From: Gammaproteobacteria bacterium
GTDB lineage: Bacteria; Pseudomonadota; Gammaproteobacteria; UBA6429; Thiohalophilaceae
Length of the DNA stretch: 6,634 nt
Assembly (NCBI GenBank): GCA_029880425.1
Contig: JAOUOK010000096.1
Span: forward strand, 1 to 6,634
Direction: 5' to 3'
Below the pieces are notes generated by a model. That model was not told the origin of the DNA and made no database searches. It was given only the letters and a program-made list of their open reading frames with translations. How positions within the stretch are numbered: the first letter of the stretch is position 1; each line of letters begins with the position of its first letter. Both the position numbers and the translations under genes were made by a program. Positions 1-5,762 of this stretch are shown here, one piece after another.

Positions 1-72
1 GCAACAAGCCGCTACTCTTTAGTACTCTCCGGCTTCCCCCTTATTATTAGCTCTGATTCAGGGCAGGGGGAC

Positions 73-93
73 GAGCGAATATTAAATTCGCTC
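73..93. repeat. Stem-loop spanning the DUF4279 stop codon
   Basis: An 8-bp perfect inverted repeat, GAGCGAAT at 73-80 and ATTCGCTC at 86-93, has a 5-nt loop at 81-85. The stop codon of the minus-strand DUF4279 gene (82-84) lies in the loop. No T-tract follows on either strand, so it is not a standard intrinsic terminator. It may protect the 3' end of the transcript or mark where convergent genes meet. The DNA from 1 to 72 holds no gene I can support. It has one more short inverted repeat, TCCCCC at 35-40 with GGGGGA at 66-71. Confidence 0.4.
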
Positions 94-513
94 TGACAGC
101 TTATAATCTATGTCAATAAATGCCCCAACTTCAGAGCAAAATTTGATCACGCGTGAACCAAAACCGACATCCGGGGTGGTTTCATCTTTATCAACAGATA
201 AGGTCAGTACAACCCCAATCCTCGGTGACAGGTTGAGGCTTTTACATGCTTCTATAATTTTTTCCTTAACCGGCTCAATTTTTTTTAGAATTTCATCATC
301 GATGAGTTTGTAAATATCCATATCTTCAGTTTCAGAAGTAATAGTGGCGGTTGAGAACTCCCATGAGCTTATAACTGGCTTATCCAGGGTACCTGCTCTG
401 GCTCCGGCATCATTGGTTGAGGTGGGCTCTAACCCCAGCAGTTGTGTGATTTGATCCGGATTGAAGTGATAGCCAACCAGGGCGAAAAAAGCCCGTCCTT
501 TATTCGGTGCCAA
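82..513 (-). CDS. DUF4279 family protein (function unknown)
   Basis: This 143-aa protein has no signal peptide or membrane segment, so it is probably cytoplasmic. The N-terminus (about residues 8-34) carries the typical DUF4279 pattern: an FALVG strand, then FNPDQIT, then LGLEPTST. The C-terminus ends in an EVGAFIDIDYKL segment, which matches the acidic last strand of that family. A conserved-looking Trp (W51) and a mixed alpha/beta middle fit as well. The family has no established enzymatic function and I do not assign one. The start is TTG at 513. A Shine-Dalgarno GAGGA (complement of 521-525) sits 7 nt upstream, there is no in-frame ATG between it and the upstream stop, and the next in-frame Met is residue 65. 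The length suits the family. It is divergent from the HIT gene across about 200 bases. The family assignment is from memory of motifs, without a profile search. Confidence 0.8.
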   Translation of the reverse strand: MAPNKGRAFFALVGYHFNPDQITQLLGLEPTSTNDAGARAGTLDKPVISSWEFSTATITSETEDMDIYKLIDDEILKKIEPVKEKIIEACKSLNLSPRIGVVLTLSVDKDETTPDVGFGSRVIKFCSEVGAFIDIDYKLSERI

Positions 514-711
514 GATAATGTCCTCGTAAGCAAATAATCATTAAGAGGCGGGATTATAGCGTGCCAGTTAAAAATTTACCGTATTAAGTTTTTTTAGGGA
601 GGATGGCTAACTATTTATTATGTTTTTCGTTTAAAAGATGTGAGAATAGTCCGATTCATGGCTGCTTTTGGCCGTAAAGGGTGTAAGTTTAAAACAGGGT
701 ATTGAAGTTAG

Positions 712-1128
712 TTGAGCCAGGAAAAATTGGAAAAGCAAGAAAAAAAACGCGACCCAAATAATCCATGCCTGTTTTGCACAGACGCCAAGGGCGTCTCCCT
801 GGAGCATGAGCTTGTATATAGTTGCCGGGATTCCTACCCCGCGAGCCCAGGGCACACGGTGGTTATCCCGAAACGCCATGTCGCCAGTTTTTTTGAGCTG
901 ACAGCGGAAGAGGTGGCCGCTTGTATGGCACTGATTAACGAGGAAAAGAAGCTCCTCGACGAGGAATTCAGTCCAGATGGCTATAATATTGGCGTCAATA
1001 TTGGTCAGGCAGCCGGGCAGAGTATTCACCATGTACATATTCACATCATTCCTCGTTACGAGGGTGATGTTGAGAACCCCCAGGGGGGTGTAAGGCACGT
1101 GACAAGAAAGGGACATTACACGCGCTAA
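712..1128 (+). CDS. HIT family protein (histidine-triad nucleotide-binding hydrolase)
   Basis: This 138-aa cytosolic protein belongs to the histidine triad superfamily, whose members hydrolyse or transfer nucleoside phosphates (AMP-lysine, Ap4A-type substrates). The signature HVHIHII lies at residues 107-113, inside GQSIHHVHIHIIPRY. The central His (H109 or H111, depending on alignment) forms the transient nucleotidyl intermediate. The CLFC pair at residues 19-22 and the PKRH segment at 53-56 fit the zinc-binding branch related to Hint and Fhit. The C-terminal GDVENPQGGVRHV is also typical. The substrate cannot be read from the sequence. The start is uncertain. TTG at 712 directly follows an in-frame TAG (709-711) and has only AGGG 12 nt away. 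TTG at 727 has AGGA 4 nt upstream and would give 133 aa. No ATG is available. The charged, Lys/Glu-rich stretch before the CLFC motif is unusual for the family. The next plus-strand gene begins 91 nt downstream and could be cotranscribed. Confidence 0.92.
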   Translation: MSQEKLEKQEKKRDPNNPCLFCTDAKGVSLEHELVYSCRDSYPASPGHTVVIPKRHVASFFELTAEEVAACMALINEEKKLLDEEFSPDGYNIGVNIGQAAGQSIHHVHIHIIPRYEGDVENPQGGVRHVTRKGHYTR

Positions 1129-1138
1129 GTAGTATAAT
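1110..1138 (+). promoter_or_regulatory. Candidate sigma-70 promoter for the 55-aa gene
   Basis: A perfect -10 TATAAT lies at 1133-1138, just after the HIT stop codon. GGGACA at 1110-1115 matches the -35 consensus at four of six positions with a 17-nt spacer. Transcription would start near 1145, leaving a leader of about 75 nt before the ATG at 1220. The call is by eye and the -35 is imperfect. Confidence 0.5.
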
Positions 1139-1153
1139 TCAGTCAGTTTTTTT

Positions 1154-1186
1154 GGGAGGGGCTGGCAGAGATGTTTTATTCCTCCC
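1154..1186 (+). promoter_or_regulatory. Leader hairpin upstream of the 55-aa gene
   Basis: GGGAGG (1154-1159) and CCTCCC (1181-1186) can form a 6-bp GC-rich stem with a 21-nt loop, in the predicted leader of the small gene. A seven-codon frame (ATG at 1171, stop at 1192-1194) starts within the loop. The GGAGGGG at 1155-1161 could serve as its ribosome site. Whether this structure regulates anything is unknown. A chance pairing of a purine-rich and a pyrimidine-rich run is possible. Confidence 0.25.
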
Positions 1187-1219
1187 GCAATTAATTAAAA
1201 CCAGTAAGGAGTTAAGATA

Positions 1220-1387
1220 ATGAGTGACAATAAGCCTTTTTGTCGTCCTAAAGTACCTCAAGGCGTAACAGAGTATGTAACAACTACTCAGAATGAACCT
1301 GTTCCTGGACAGTTTGTTATTGGTTACACGACTGAATGGAAAAGCTTCCAAAAAGAAGTGCCATACCAAACGCCTAAGAAGCCTTAA
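1220..1387 (+). CDS. Small protein of unknown function (55 aa)
   Basis: This 55-codon gene begins with ATG at 1220. A near-perfect Shine-Dalgarno, TAAGGAG at 1205-1211, lies 8 nt before it, which is the best ribosome site in this part of the window. The protein starts MSDNKPFCRPKVPQG and ends PYQTPKKP. It is hydrophilic and rich in Pro, Thr, Gln and Lys, has a single Cys (C8), and lacks a signal peptide or membrane helix, so it is probably soluble and perhaps partly disordered. I recognise no family. A candidate promoter lies at 1110-1138 and a perfect palindromic terminator starts 22 nt after the stop, so it can be an independent transcription unit. The coding case rests on these signals and on the open frame; no homology can be claimed. 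The longer frame on the opposite strand over the same DNA has no such signals. Confidence 0.75.
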   Translation: MSDNKPFCRPKVPQGVTEYVTTTQNEPVPGQFVIGYTTEWKSFQKEVPYQTPKKP

Positions 1388-1407
1388 TTTCAAGGTTTTA
1401 CAAGGAC

Positions 1408-1438
1408 AAAAAAATCCCGCTCTAGAGCGGGATTTTTT
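1408..1438. terminator. Bidirectional intrinsic terminator
   Basis: The DNA from 1409 to 1438 is a perfect 30-nt palindrome. The core is TCCCGCTCTAGAGCGGGA, flanked by an A-run (1408-1414) on the left and T6 (1433-1438) on the right. On the plus strand it ends the 55-aa gene (stop at 1387). On the minus strand it ends the VOC-PCP_red gene (stop codon at 1471-1473). Both directions have a strong GC stem followed by a U-tract. Confidence 0.92.
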
Positions 1439-1454
1439 ATTTACGATGTAAAAT

Positions 1455-1469
1455 AGTCACTTAGTGACT
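1455..1469 (-). repeat. Short hairpin just after the VOC-PCP_red stop
   Basis: AGTCAC (1455-1460) and GTGACT (1464-1469) form a perfect 6-bp stem with a 3-nt loop. It starts 2 nt beyond the stop codon of the minus-strand gene. On that strand it is followed by ATTTTA. It could be a weak first terminator ahead of the strong palindrome at 1408-1438, or a 3'-end stabiliser. Confidence 0.35.
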
Positions 1470-1470
1470 T

Positions 1471-2112
1471 TTACTCGTAATCAAATTCAGCCTGGTAGTC
1501 TTCAGGGTTAATGCCTTCCGCTTGCAAGGGCGCAACTAAGCGTGAACGGGTGACCTTTGCCGAGGCAGTAATATAGCCTTTGATAACATGTTCACGTGTG
1601 ACAGCACTCTGTTCTTCGTTAGCCAGTCCTTCTACGACCCGGGTGACTTTTCGCCTGGCAAGCATGCGAAAAAAGGCAGGAACATGTGAGAGTAAATTCA
1701 CTAATAACTTTTCTGCATCGGGATACCATTCCCCGGTTTTTGGAAGCTCGGGTACAAAATCCCATTCATCCTCAGATAAGGTACGCCAGAGAATAATTGA
1801 ATGGCCATTGTGATCGGTGACACAAGCAATTTTTTCCAGTTCAGGTGTTTTTAAAGGTTCATAACGTGATATTGCACCTGCCTTGACTAAATGTTGGTAA
1901 CTATCAGTAACATTAGCTACACAGAGGCGAATAGTGGATGTTTGTTCAATCGCAGGGACTTCGATTAAACGAATCGCCACGTTTCCTGAATCAATCTCAG
2001 CATAACCTTCCCCCTGGGACTTGATTTCAAAGCCAATGACTTCGTTCCAGAATAGGCGTGATTGCTCAAGGTTAGTAACCTGTAAATCAACATGACTGAT
2101 ACCGTGAAACAT
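1471..2112 (-). CDS. VOC (glyoxalase-fold) domain fused to a PCP_red domain; function unknown
   Basis: This 213-aa soluble protein has two parts. Residues about 5-110 form a vicinal-oxygen-chelate (glyoxalase/dioxygenase-like) fold, starting GISHVDLQVTNLEQS and ending DHNGHSIILW. Residues about 128-182 (WYPDAEKLL, VPAFFRMLARRKV, VTREHVIKGY) match the helical PCP_red domain. That domain is best known at the C-terminus of the ChlB/BchB subunit of dark-operative protochlorophyllide reductase. An acidic tail follows (183-213). By eye, H7 and E51 of the VOC metal site are present, but the second-half ligands appear replaced by T60 and I107, so a full metal centre is doubtful. I chose ATG 2112 because GAGG (complement of 2119-2122) lies 6 nt upstream. 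The ATG at 2124 would add four residues but has no ribosome site. No bch or chl genes are in view. It lies 125 nt downstream of sat but is separated by a terminator. No reaction can be assigned. Confidence 0.8.
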   Translation of the reverse strand: MFHGISHVDLQVTNLEQSRLFWNEVIGFEIKSQGEGYAEIDSGNVAIRLIEVPAIEQTSTIRLCVANVTDSYQHLVKAGAISRYEPLKTPELEKIACVTDHNGHSIILWRTLSEDEWDFVPELPKTGEWYPDAEKLLVNLLSHVPAFFRMLARRKVTRVVEGLANEEQSAVTREHVIKGYITASAKVTRSRLVAPLQAEGINPEDYQAEFDYE

Positions 2113-2183
2113 TGTGAACCTCATTTTTAAAATATAATTGAATTACTTATAACGACTAAACCGAGCTTAACTTTATTTATACA

Positions 2184-2212
2184 TAAAAAAAATCCCACTT
2201 TAGAGTGGGATT
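2184..2212 (-). terminator. Intrinsic terminator of sat
   Basis: On the minus strand, AATCCCACT (complement of 2204-2212) pairs with the complement of 2191-2199 in a 9-bp stem with a 4-nt loop. A run of about nine U residues follows (A-run 2184-2192 on the plus strand). It begins 25 nt after the sat stop codon and separates sat from the VOC-PCP_red gene. The stem closely resembles that of the palindrome at 1408-1438. Confidence 0.9.
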
Positions 2213-2237
2213 CTTTATTTTAGCTAATGTTGATAGC

Positions 2238-3422
2238 TTAGAGGCTTTGATAGTAGTCAATTAAGATTTTAGCCACTTCTGGACGTGAGAACTCTTTAGG
2301 TGGCGCTTCACCGTTACCCAACATTTCACGAACTTTTGTGCCTGAAAGCAGTACAAAGTCATCTTTTTCATGATCGTCTACTTCACGCATCATCACCACT
2401 TTATTGAGCTTCTTAGACCATGCTGTGTGATCAGCCATGAACATTTCAATTTCTAATGCACCTTTTGGTACTTCATCTTCGAAGATGGTTTGCGCATCAA
2501 AGGCACCATAGTAGTCACCTACACCTGCATGGTCACGACCAATGATGAAGTGTGTTGCGCCCATGTTTTGACGGAAGTAAGCATGTAATACCGCTTCACG
2601 AGGACCCGCATAAAGCATGTCAAAACCGTAACCGGTAACCATTGCGCTGTTTGGTGGGAAGTACACTTCAACCATTTTACGAATAGCAGCATCACGAACC
2701 GGTGCAGGGATATCACCTTTTTTCAGTTTACCCAGTAACATGTGAATCACCAGGCCATCACAACCTAAACGTTCCATTGCCATGTGGCACAGTTCTTCGT
2801 GTGCTAAATGCATTGGGTTACGTGTCTGGAATGCCACAACTTTTTTCCAGCCGTGTTCTGAAATTTCATTACGAATTTCAACCGCGGTACGGAAAGTATC
2901 CGGGAATTCTGTCTGGAAGTAGCTGAAGTTTAAGACCTGGATTGGACCTGAAACAGCTGTCTGACCCTGGCTGTTAAATGCAGCAACACCAACATGTTCC
3001 GGATCAGTTGTACGGTAAACTTTCTCTGTCATGATTTTCATTTGATCATCAGAAACTTGTTCTATGGCTTCTACGTCCATAATGGCGATAACAGGATTAC
3101 CATCCACGTTAGGGTCACGTAAGGCGATACGTTTCGCATCACCAATAGCGTCAGCATTGTCTAGTAAGCACATAACCGGAACCGGGAAGAAAGAACCGTC
3201 AGTTAAGGTCATTTTTTCTGCTGCGCCCATAGCGTCAGCAACGTTCATGAAACCTTTTAACGGGTTGAAGTAGCCACCACCCATCATGACGGCATTACCG
3301 GCTGCTTGTGAGCTGATCACAACTGAAGGTAAAGATTCAGCTTCTTTGCTTAATTTATCGTGCTCGGCAACGTCATAGACGAAGCGCGGTTGCAACTCAT
3401 CGGAACCTACTGGTTTAATCAT
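2238..3422 (-). CDS. sat: Sulfate adenylyltransferase (ATP sulfurylase), dissimilatory type
   Basis: This 394-aa cytoplasmic enzyme interconverts ATP + sulfate and adenylylsulfate (APS) + pyrophosphate. In sulfur oxidisers it runs toward ATP and sulfate, as the last step of sulfite oxidation after APS reductase (AprAB). The signatures are complete: QTRNPMHLAHE at residues 199-209 (nucleotide/sulfate site), GRDHAGVG at 295-302, and LLSGTKVR at 358-365. The N-terminal MIKPVGSDEL opening and the whole length match the family without an APS-kinase extension, so this is not the CysDN assimilatory enzyme. ATG 3422 is preceded by GAGGAAG (complement of 3428-3434) at 5 nt. The gene has its own terminator, and aprAB is not within the window. 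A hairpin lies in the leader near the ribosome site. I find no clear promoter. The direction of reaction is inferred from family knowledge; a sulfate reducer would use the same enzyme in reverse. Confidence 0.97.
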   Translation of the reverse strand: MIKPVGSDELQPRFVYDVAEHDKLSKEAESLPSVVISSQAAGNAVMMGGGYFNPLKGFMNVADAMGAAEKMTLTDGSFFPVPVMCLLDNADAIGDAKRIALRDPNVDGNPVIAIMDVEAIEQVSDDQMKIMTEKVYRTTDPEHVGVAAFNSQGQTAVSGPIQVLNFSYFQTEFPDTFRTAVEIRNEISEHGWKKVVAFQTRNPMHLAHEELCHMAMERLGCDGLVIHMLLGKLKKGDIPAPVRDAAIRKMVEVYFPPNSAMVTGYGFDMLYAGPREAVLHAYFRQNMGATHFIIGRDHAGVGDYYGAFDAQTIFEDEVPKGALEIEMFMADHTAWSKKLNKVVMMREVDDHEKDDFVLLSGTKVREMLGNGEAPPKEFSRPEVAKILIDYYQSL

Positions 3423-3440
3423 GTTTTCTTCCTCGCATCT

Positions 3441-3460
3441 AACGGCCCGGTTGGGCAGTT
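3441..3460 (-). promoter_or_regulatory. Hairpin in the sat leader, next to the ribosome site
   Basis: On the minus strand a 4-bp GCCC/GGGC stem with an AACC loop is extended past one mismatch by a 3-bp AAC/GTT stem. It ends 6 nt before the GAGGAAG ribosome site of sat. It is too small to call a riboswitch. It could modestly influence translation. Confidence 0.25.
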
Positions 3461-3657
3461 ATATAGTTAAAAATTCTAAATTAATGACTCTTGCTGGATG
3501 AGGTTGTAGCAAAGAATCGCTGCAGCTCAACCTGCTTAAAGTACTATAATTTAGTAAGCAAAATAATTGTGGCAAGCACTATACAATACAATTTGATTCG
3601 TCGAAAAATAGGGTAATTTATGAGGGCATAGATTGATATGAAAAGGTGGAACAGGTC

Positions 3658-3700
3658 TAGCTAGCCCGTCTAAAAACAGGGTAGCTAAAACGGAGTTTTT
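3658..3700 (+). terminator. Possible plus-strand terminator or structured element
   Basis: TAGCTA (3658-3663) pairs with TAGCTA (3682-3687). After a bulged G3664, CCC (3665-3667) pairs with GGG (3679-3681) around an 11-nt loop. T6 follows at 3695-3700, but 7 nt from the stem, which is far for an intrinsic terminator. No plus-strand gene lies upstream. It only makes sense if a small RNA is transcribed here. Confidence 0.2.
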
Positions 3701-3800
3701 TATATGATCCTGGCTCTAAAGTAGTGATATATAGCGTCAGCTGCCAGCTAACTTGTTATTTTTTATAGAGTTTTATTTAGCGCAGTAGGTAAATAGATAT

Positions 3801-4184
3801 TTAACTCACTTTTGCCCATGATTTTCGAATATTAGTAGCCAACGCCATCGGATCAAAAGGTTTTGCAATAACATCGCAAACATTGAGTGATTTTAGAAAT
3901 TCTACTTCCTGCGGCTGGACTTTTGCAGTCATAAACATGACCGGTATATCAGATAAAGTAGGAATTTTACGCAATTCTTGCAAGGTCGTGGGTCCATCCA
4001 TGCCTGGCATCATGACATCGAGTAAAAATAAATCGGGTTTAAAGGCAGCGGCTTTTTCCAGGGCTTCACTTCCTGAGCTGCAAACCAGTAATTCAAAGCC
4101 TCCCACGTTTTCAAGTGCAACCCGGGCAATCATTTGAATATCTGGTTCATCTTCAACATAAAGAATTTTTTTTAATTCGGCCAT
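3801..4184 (-). CDS. Receiver-only response regulator (CheY-like)
   Basis: This 127-aa protein is a single receiver domain with no output domain. The phosphorylation site is D56 in LLDVMMPGMDG. The acidic pocket is E11/D12 (VEDEPD), the switch Thr is T86 (MFMTAK), and the conserved Lys is K108 (AKPFDP). All receiver residues needed for phosphotransfer are present. Such proteins act by binding partners or passing phosphate on, in chemotaxis-like or hybrid-kinase pathways. No histidine kinase is in the window, so the partner is unknown. ATG 4184 has only a weak ribosome site, GGAA about 8-9 nt upstream. It lies 149 nt downstream of degQ on the same strand with no clear terminator between them, so read-through from degQ is possible. 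Confidence 0.94.
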   Translation of the reverse strand: MAELKKILYVEDEPDIQMIARVALENVGGFELLVCSSGSEALEKAAAFKPDLFLLDVMMPGMDGPTTLQELRKIPTLSDIPVMFMTAKVQPQEVEFLKSLNVCDVIAKPFDPMALATNIRKSWAKVS

Positions 4185-4260
4185 GCTTTTTATTCCGTAA
4201 TATTAATAAGTACTTGGAGCTATTTAATGCTTATGCTTAATACTATCGGATCAAAATTCC

Positions 4261-4323
4261 AAACCTTAATATTTAAATAATAAATAGTTAAAAATTAAGG
4301 GTTGGACCTAGGGTTAAACCTTA
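4261..4323 (-). repeat. Competing inverted repeats downstream of degQ
   Basis: AAACCTTA occurs at 4261-4268 and again at 4316-4323, with its complement ATTAAGG between them at 4294-4300. The middle copy can pair with either flank: CCTTAAT (4264-4270) with ATTAAGG, or TAAGG (4296-4300) with CCTTA (4319-4323). The two stems exclude each other. Neither is followed on the minus strand by a strong U-tract, so I do not call a terminator. The DNA is AT-rich and chance is possible. Confidence 0.3.
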
Positions 4324-4333
4324 GTTGCTTTAT

Positions 4334-5722
4334 TTATTGTAGGAATAAAAACAGTGAACCATTACCACGGCGAATATTAATCAGGAGACTCTTATTATTA
4401 TTGATCGCAGCTTGTAACTCAGTAATATTTCGTATGTTTTTACGATTAGCGGAAGTAATGATATCACCGCGGCGTAAACCGGTTTGCGCCGCGGGACTGC
4501 CGGGTTCAACAGAAGAAATGATGACGCCTTCAATACGTCCATAGAGTTTTGAGTCAGGCTGAATATTTTGTAACTCGGTGCCACTTAAATGCAGGTGTAA
4601 ATTTTTACCGGCAATGCTTTCACTGGACATATCCGGTTCAGCAACAGTGGCGGTTAACGCGACAACTTTCTTGTCACGTAATATTTTCATTTGCACAGAC
4701 TGGCCGATGCGTAGCAGGCCCATGGCATTACGTAGCATGTCAGCATTGCGTACCGCTTTACCATTTAACTCGATGACAACATCACCCGGTTTAAGACCAG
4801 CTTTATCGGCCGGTGAGTTTTTATCGACATGAGAAACGACCGCGCCACGACGAAAAGGAATATTAAATGCCTGGGCAAGTTCTGGTGTCAGGTCCTGGGC
4901 CTGGGCACCCAGCCGTCCTCGTTTCACTTCACCATGCTCAATGAGCTGCTGCATAATGTCGTAAGCCATGTTGACCGGGATGGCAAAACCAATACCGATG
5001 TTACCGCCGCTTTTAGAAAAAATAGCGGTATTAATTCCAATCAGCTGGCCACGCAAATCAACCAGTGCTCCCCCCGAGTTGCCCGGGTTAATCGAGGCAT
5101 CGGTTTGAATAAAGTTTTCGTAACCTTCAATGCCGAGGCCACTGCGTTCCATGGCACTGATGATGCCCGAAGTTACGGTTTGTCCGAGGCCAAAGGGATT
5201 GCCGATAGCAACGGCAAAGTCACCGACGTTGAGTTTTTCAGAATTTCCCAGTGGAACCGCGGTCAGGTTGTCAGCTTTAATCTGGATAACAGCAACATCA
5301 CTGTCGGGATCGGTCCCAATTAATTTTGCGTCATAAGTTTCACCGTTACTTAAGGTCACCTTAATCACGTCAGCTTTATCAATAACGTGGTTATTGGTAA
5401 TGATGTAGCCCTTGTTTGCATCGACAATGACACCTGAGCCTAAACTTTGTGTTTTACGTTCACGTGGTTGTGATGGCACATCAAAAAAATGCCGGAAGAA
5501 AGGATCGTTGAAAAGCGGGTTACCCTGGATACGTACGGTGCCCGAGGTGGCGATATTGACCACGGCAGGAGTAACGCGTTTTAACATCGGGGCAAGACTG
5601 GGTAAGGGAGTGCCCTGGCTATCAGCTGCTGGTAAAGAGGCAAAAGTGGACGTTGATAAAATTCCGATAAATATAAAATTGAGTAGCCGTAGCGTAATGC
5701 GTTGCGTAAATCCCTTGTTCAT
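4334..5722 (-). CDS. degQ: Periplasmic serine endoprotease, DegQ/DegP (HtrA) family
   Basis: This 462-aa secreted protease-chaperone degrades misfolded envelope proteins. An N-terminal signal peptide (basic MNKGFTQRITLR, then a hydrophobic stretch, with likely cleavage near residues 28-33) directs it to the periplasm. The trypsin-like domain has the triad H112 (TNNHVID), D142 (SDVAV) and S216 (GNSGGAL). Two PDZ domains follow, at about 265-360 and 372-460. The short loop after the N-terminal strand, with no disulfide Cys pair, and the RGNGSLFLFLQ end resemble DegQ more than DegP. The frame extends upstream to ATG 5791, but I prefer ATG 5722. It places the signal peptide at the very N-terminus, has AGAGAG 6 nt upstream, and lies downstream of a promoter whose -35 overlaps 5791. 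That promoter resembles an RpoE site, which suggests control by envelope stress. hsp20 lies upstream behind a double terminator. The degQ versus degP naming is less sure than the family. Confidence 0.95.
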   Translation of the reverse strand: MNKGFTQRITLRLLNFIFIGILSTSTFASLPAADSQGTPLPSLAPMLKRVTPAVVNIATSGTVRIQGNPLFNDPFFRHFFDVPSQPRERKTQSLGSGVIVDANKGYIITNNHVIDKADVIKVTLSNGETYDAKLIGTDPDSDVAVIQIKADNLTAVPLGNSEKLNVGDFAVAIGNPFGLGQTVTSGIISAMERSGLGIEGYENFIQTDASINPGNSGGALVDLRGQLIGINTAIFSKSGGNIGIGFAIPVNMAYDIMQQLIEHGEVKRGRLGAQAQDLTPELAQAFNIPFRRGAVVSHVDKNSPADKAGLKPGDVVIELNGKAVRNADMLRNAMGLLRIGQSVQMKILRDKKVVALTATVAEPDMSSESIAGKNLHLHLSGTELQNIQPDSKLYGRIEGVIISSVEPGSPAAQTGLRRGDIITSANRKNIRNITELQAAINNNKSLLINIRRGNGSLFLFLQ

Positions 5723-5762
5723 GAAAATCTCTCTTATGTTTTTAATATAATCCTGGTTTTTT

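Larger units (their letters stand above)
3423..3800. other. Non-coding gap of 378 bases between sat and the response regulator
   Basis: I find no gene on either strand. The gap holds the sat ribosome site (complement of 3428-3434), a small leader hairpin (3441-3460), an isolated TATAAT on the plus strand (3545-3550), and two further inverted repeats (3658-3687 and 3736-3752). Both of those are followed on the plus strand by T-rich DNA, T6 at 3695-3700 and TTATTTTTT at 3757-3765. A sat promoter must lie here, but no -35/-10 pair with proper spacing stands out. No terminator for the response regulator is evident. Confidence 0.6.

Noticed and set aside
603..677. A 24-codon frame with ATG at 603 after AGGGAGG
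   Set aside because: The purine run abuts the ATG with no spacer, the frame is short, and the product is unremarkable.
631..1116. A 161-codon open frame on the minus strand opposite HIT
   Set aside because: It is antisense to a gene with a clear histidine triad, has no ribosome site, and its translation matches no family I know.
1139..1393. An 84-codon minus-strand frame over the 55-aa gene
   Set aside because: Composition is basic and Leu/Arg-rich, as expected of a chance antisense frame. All signals (promoter, ribosome site, terminator) support the plus-strand gene.
3556..3574. A sigma-54-like site on the minus strand upstream of sat (TGCCAC, then TTGCT)
   Set aside because: The essential GG is GC and the distance to TTGCT is two bases too long.
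4829..5323. A 164-codon plus-strand frame inside degQ
   Set aside because: It lies opposite the catalytic domain of the protease, whose His, Asp and Ser motifs are intact. It is an antisense shadow.
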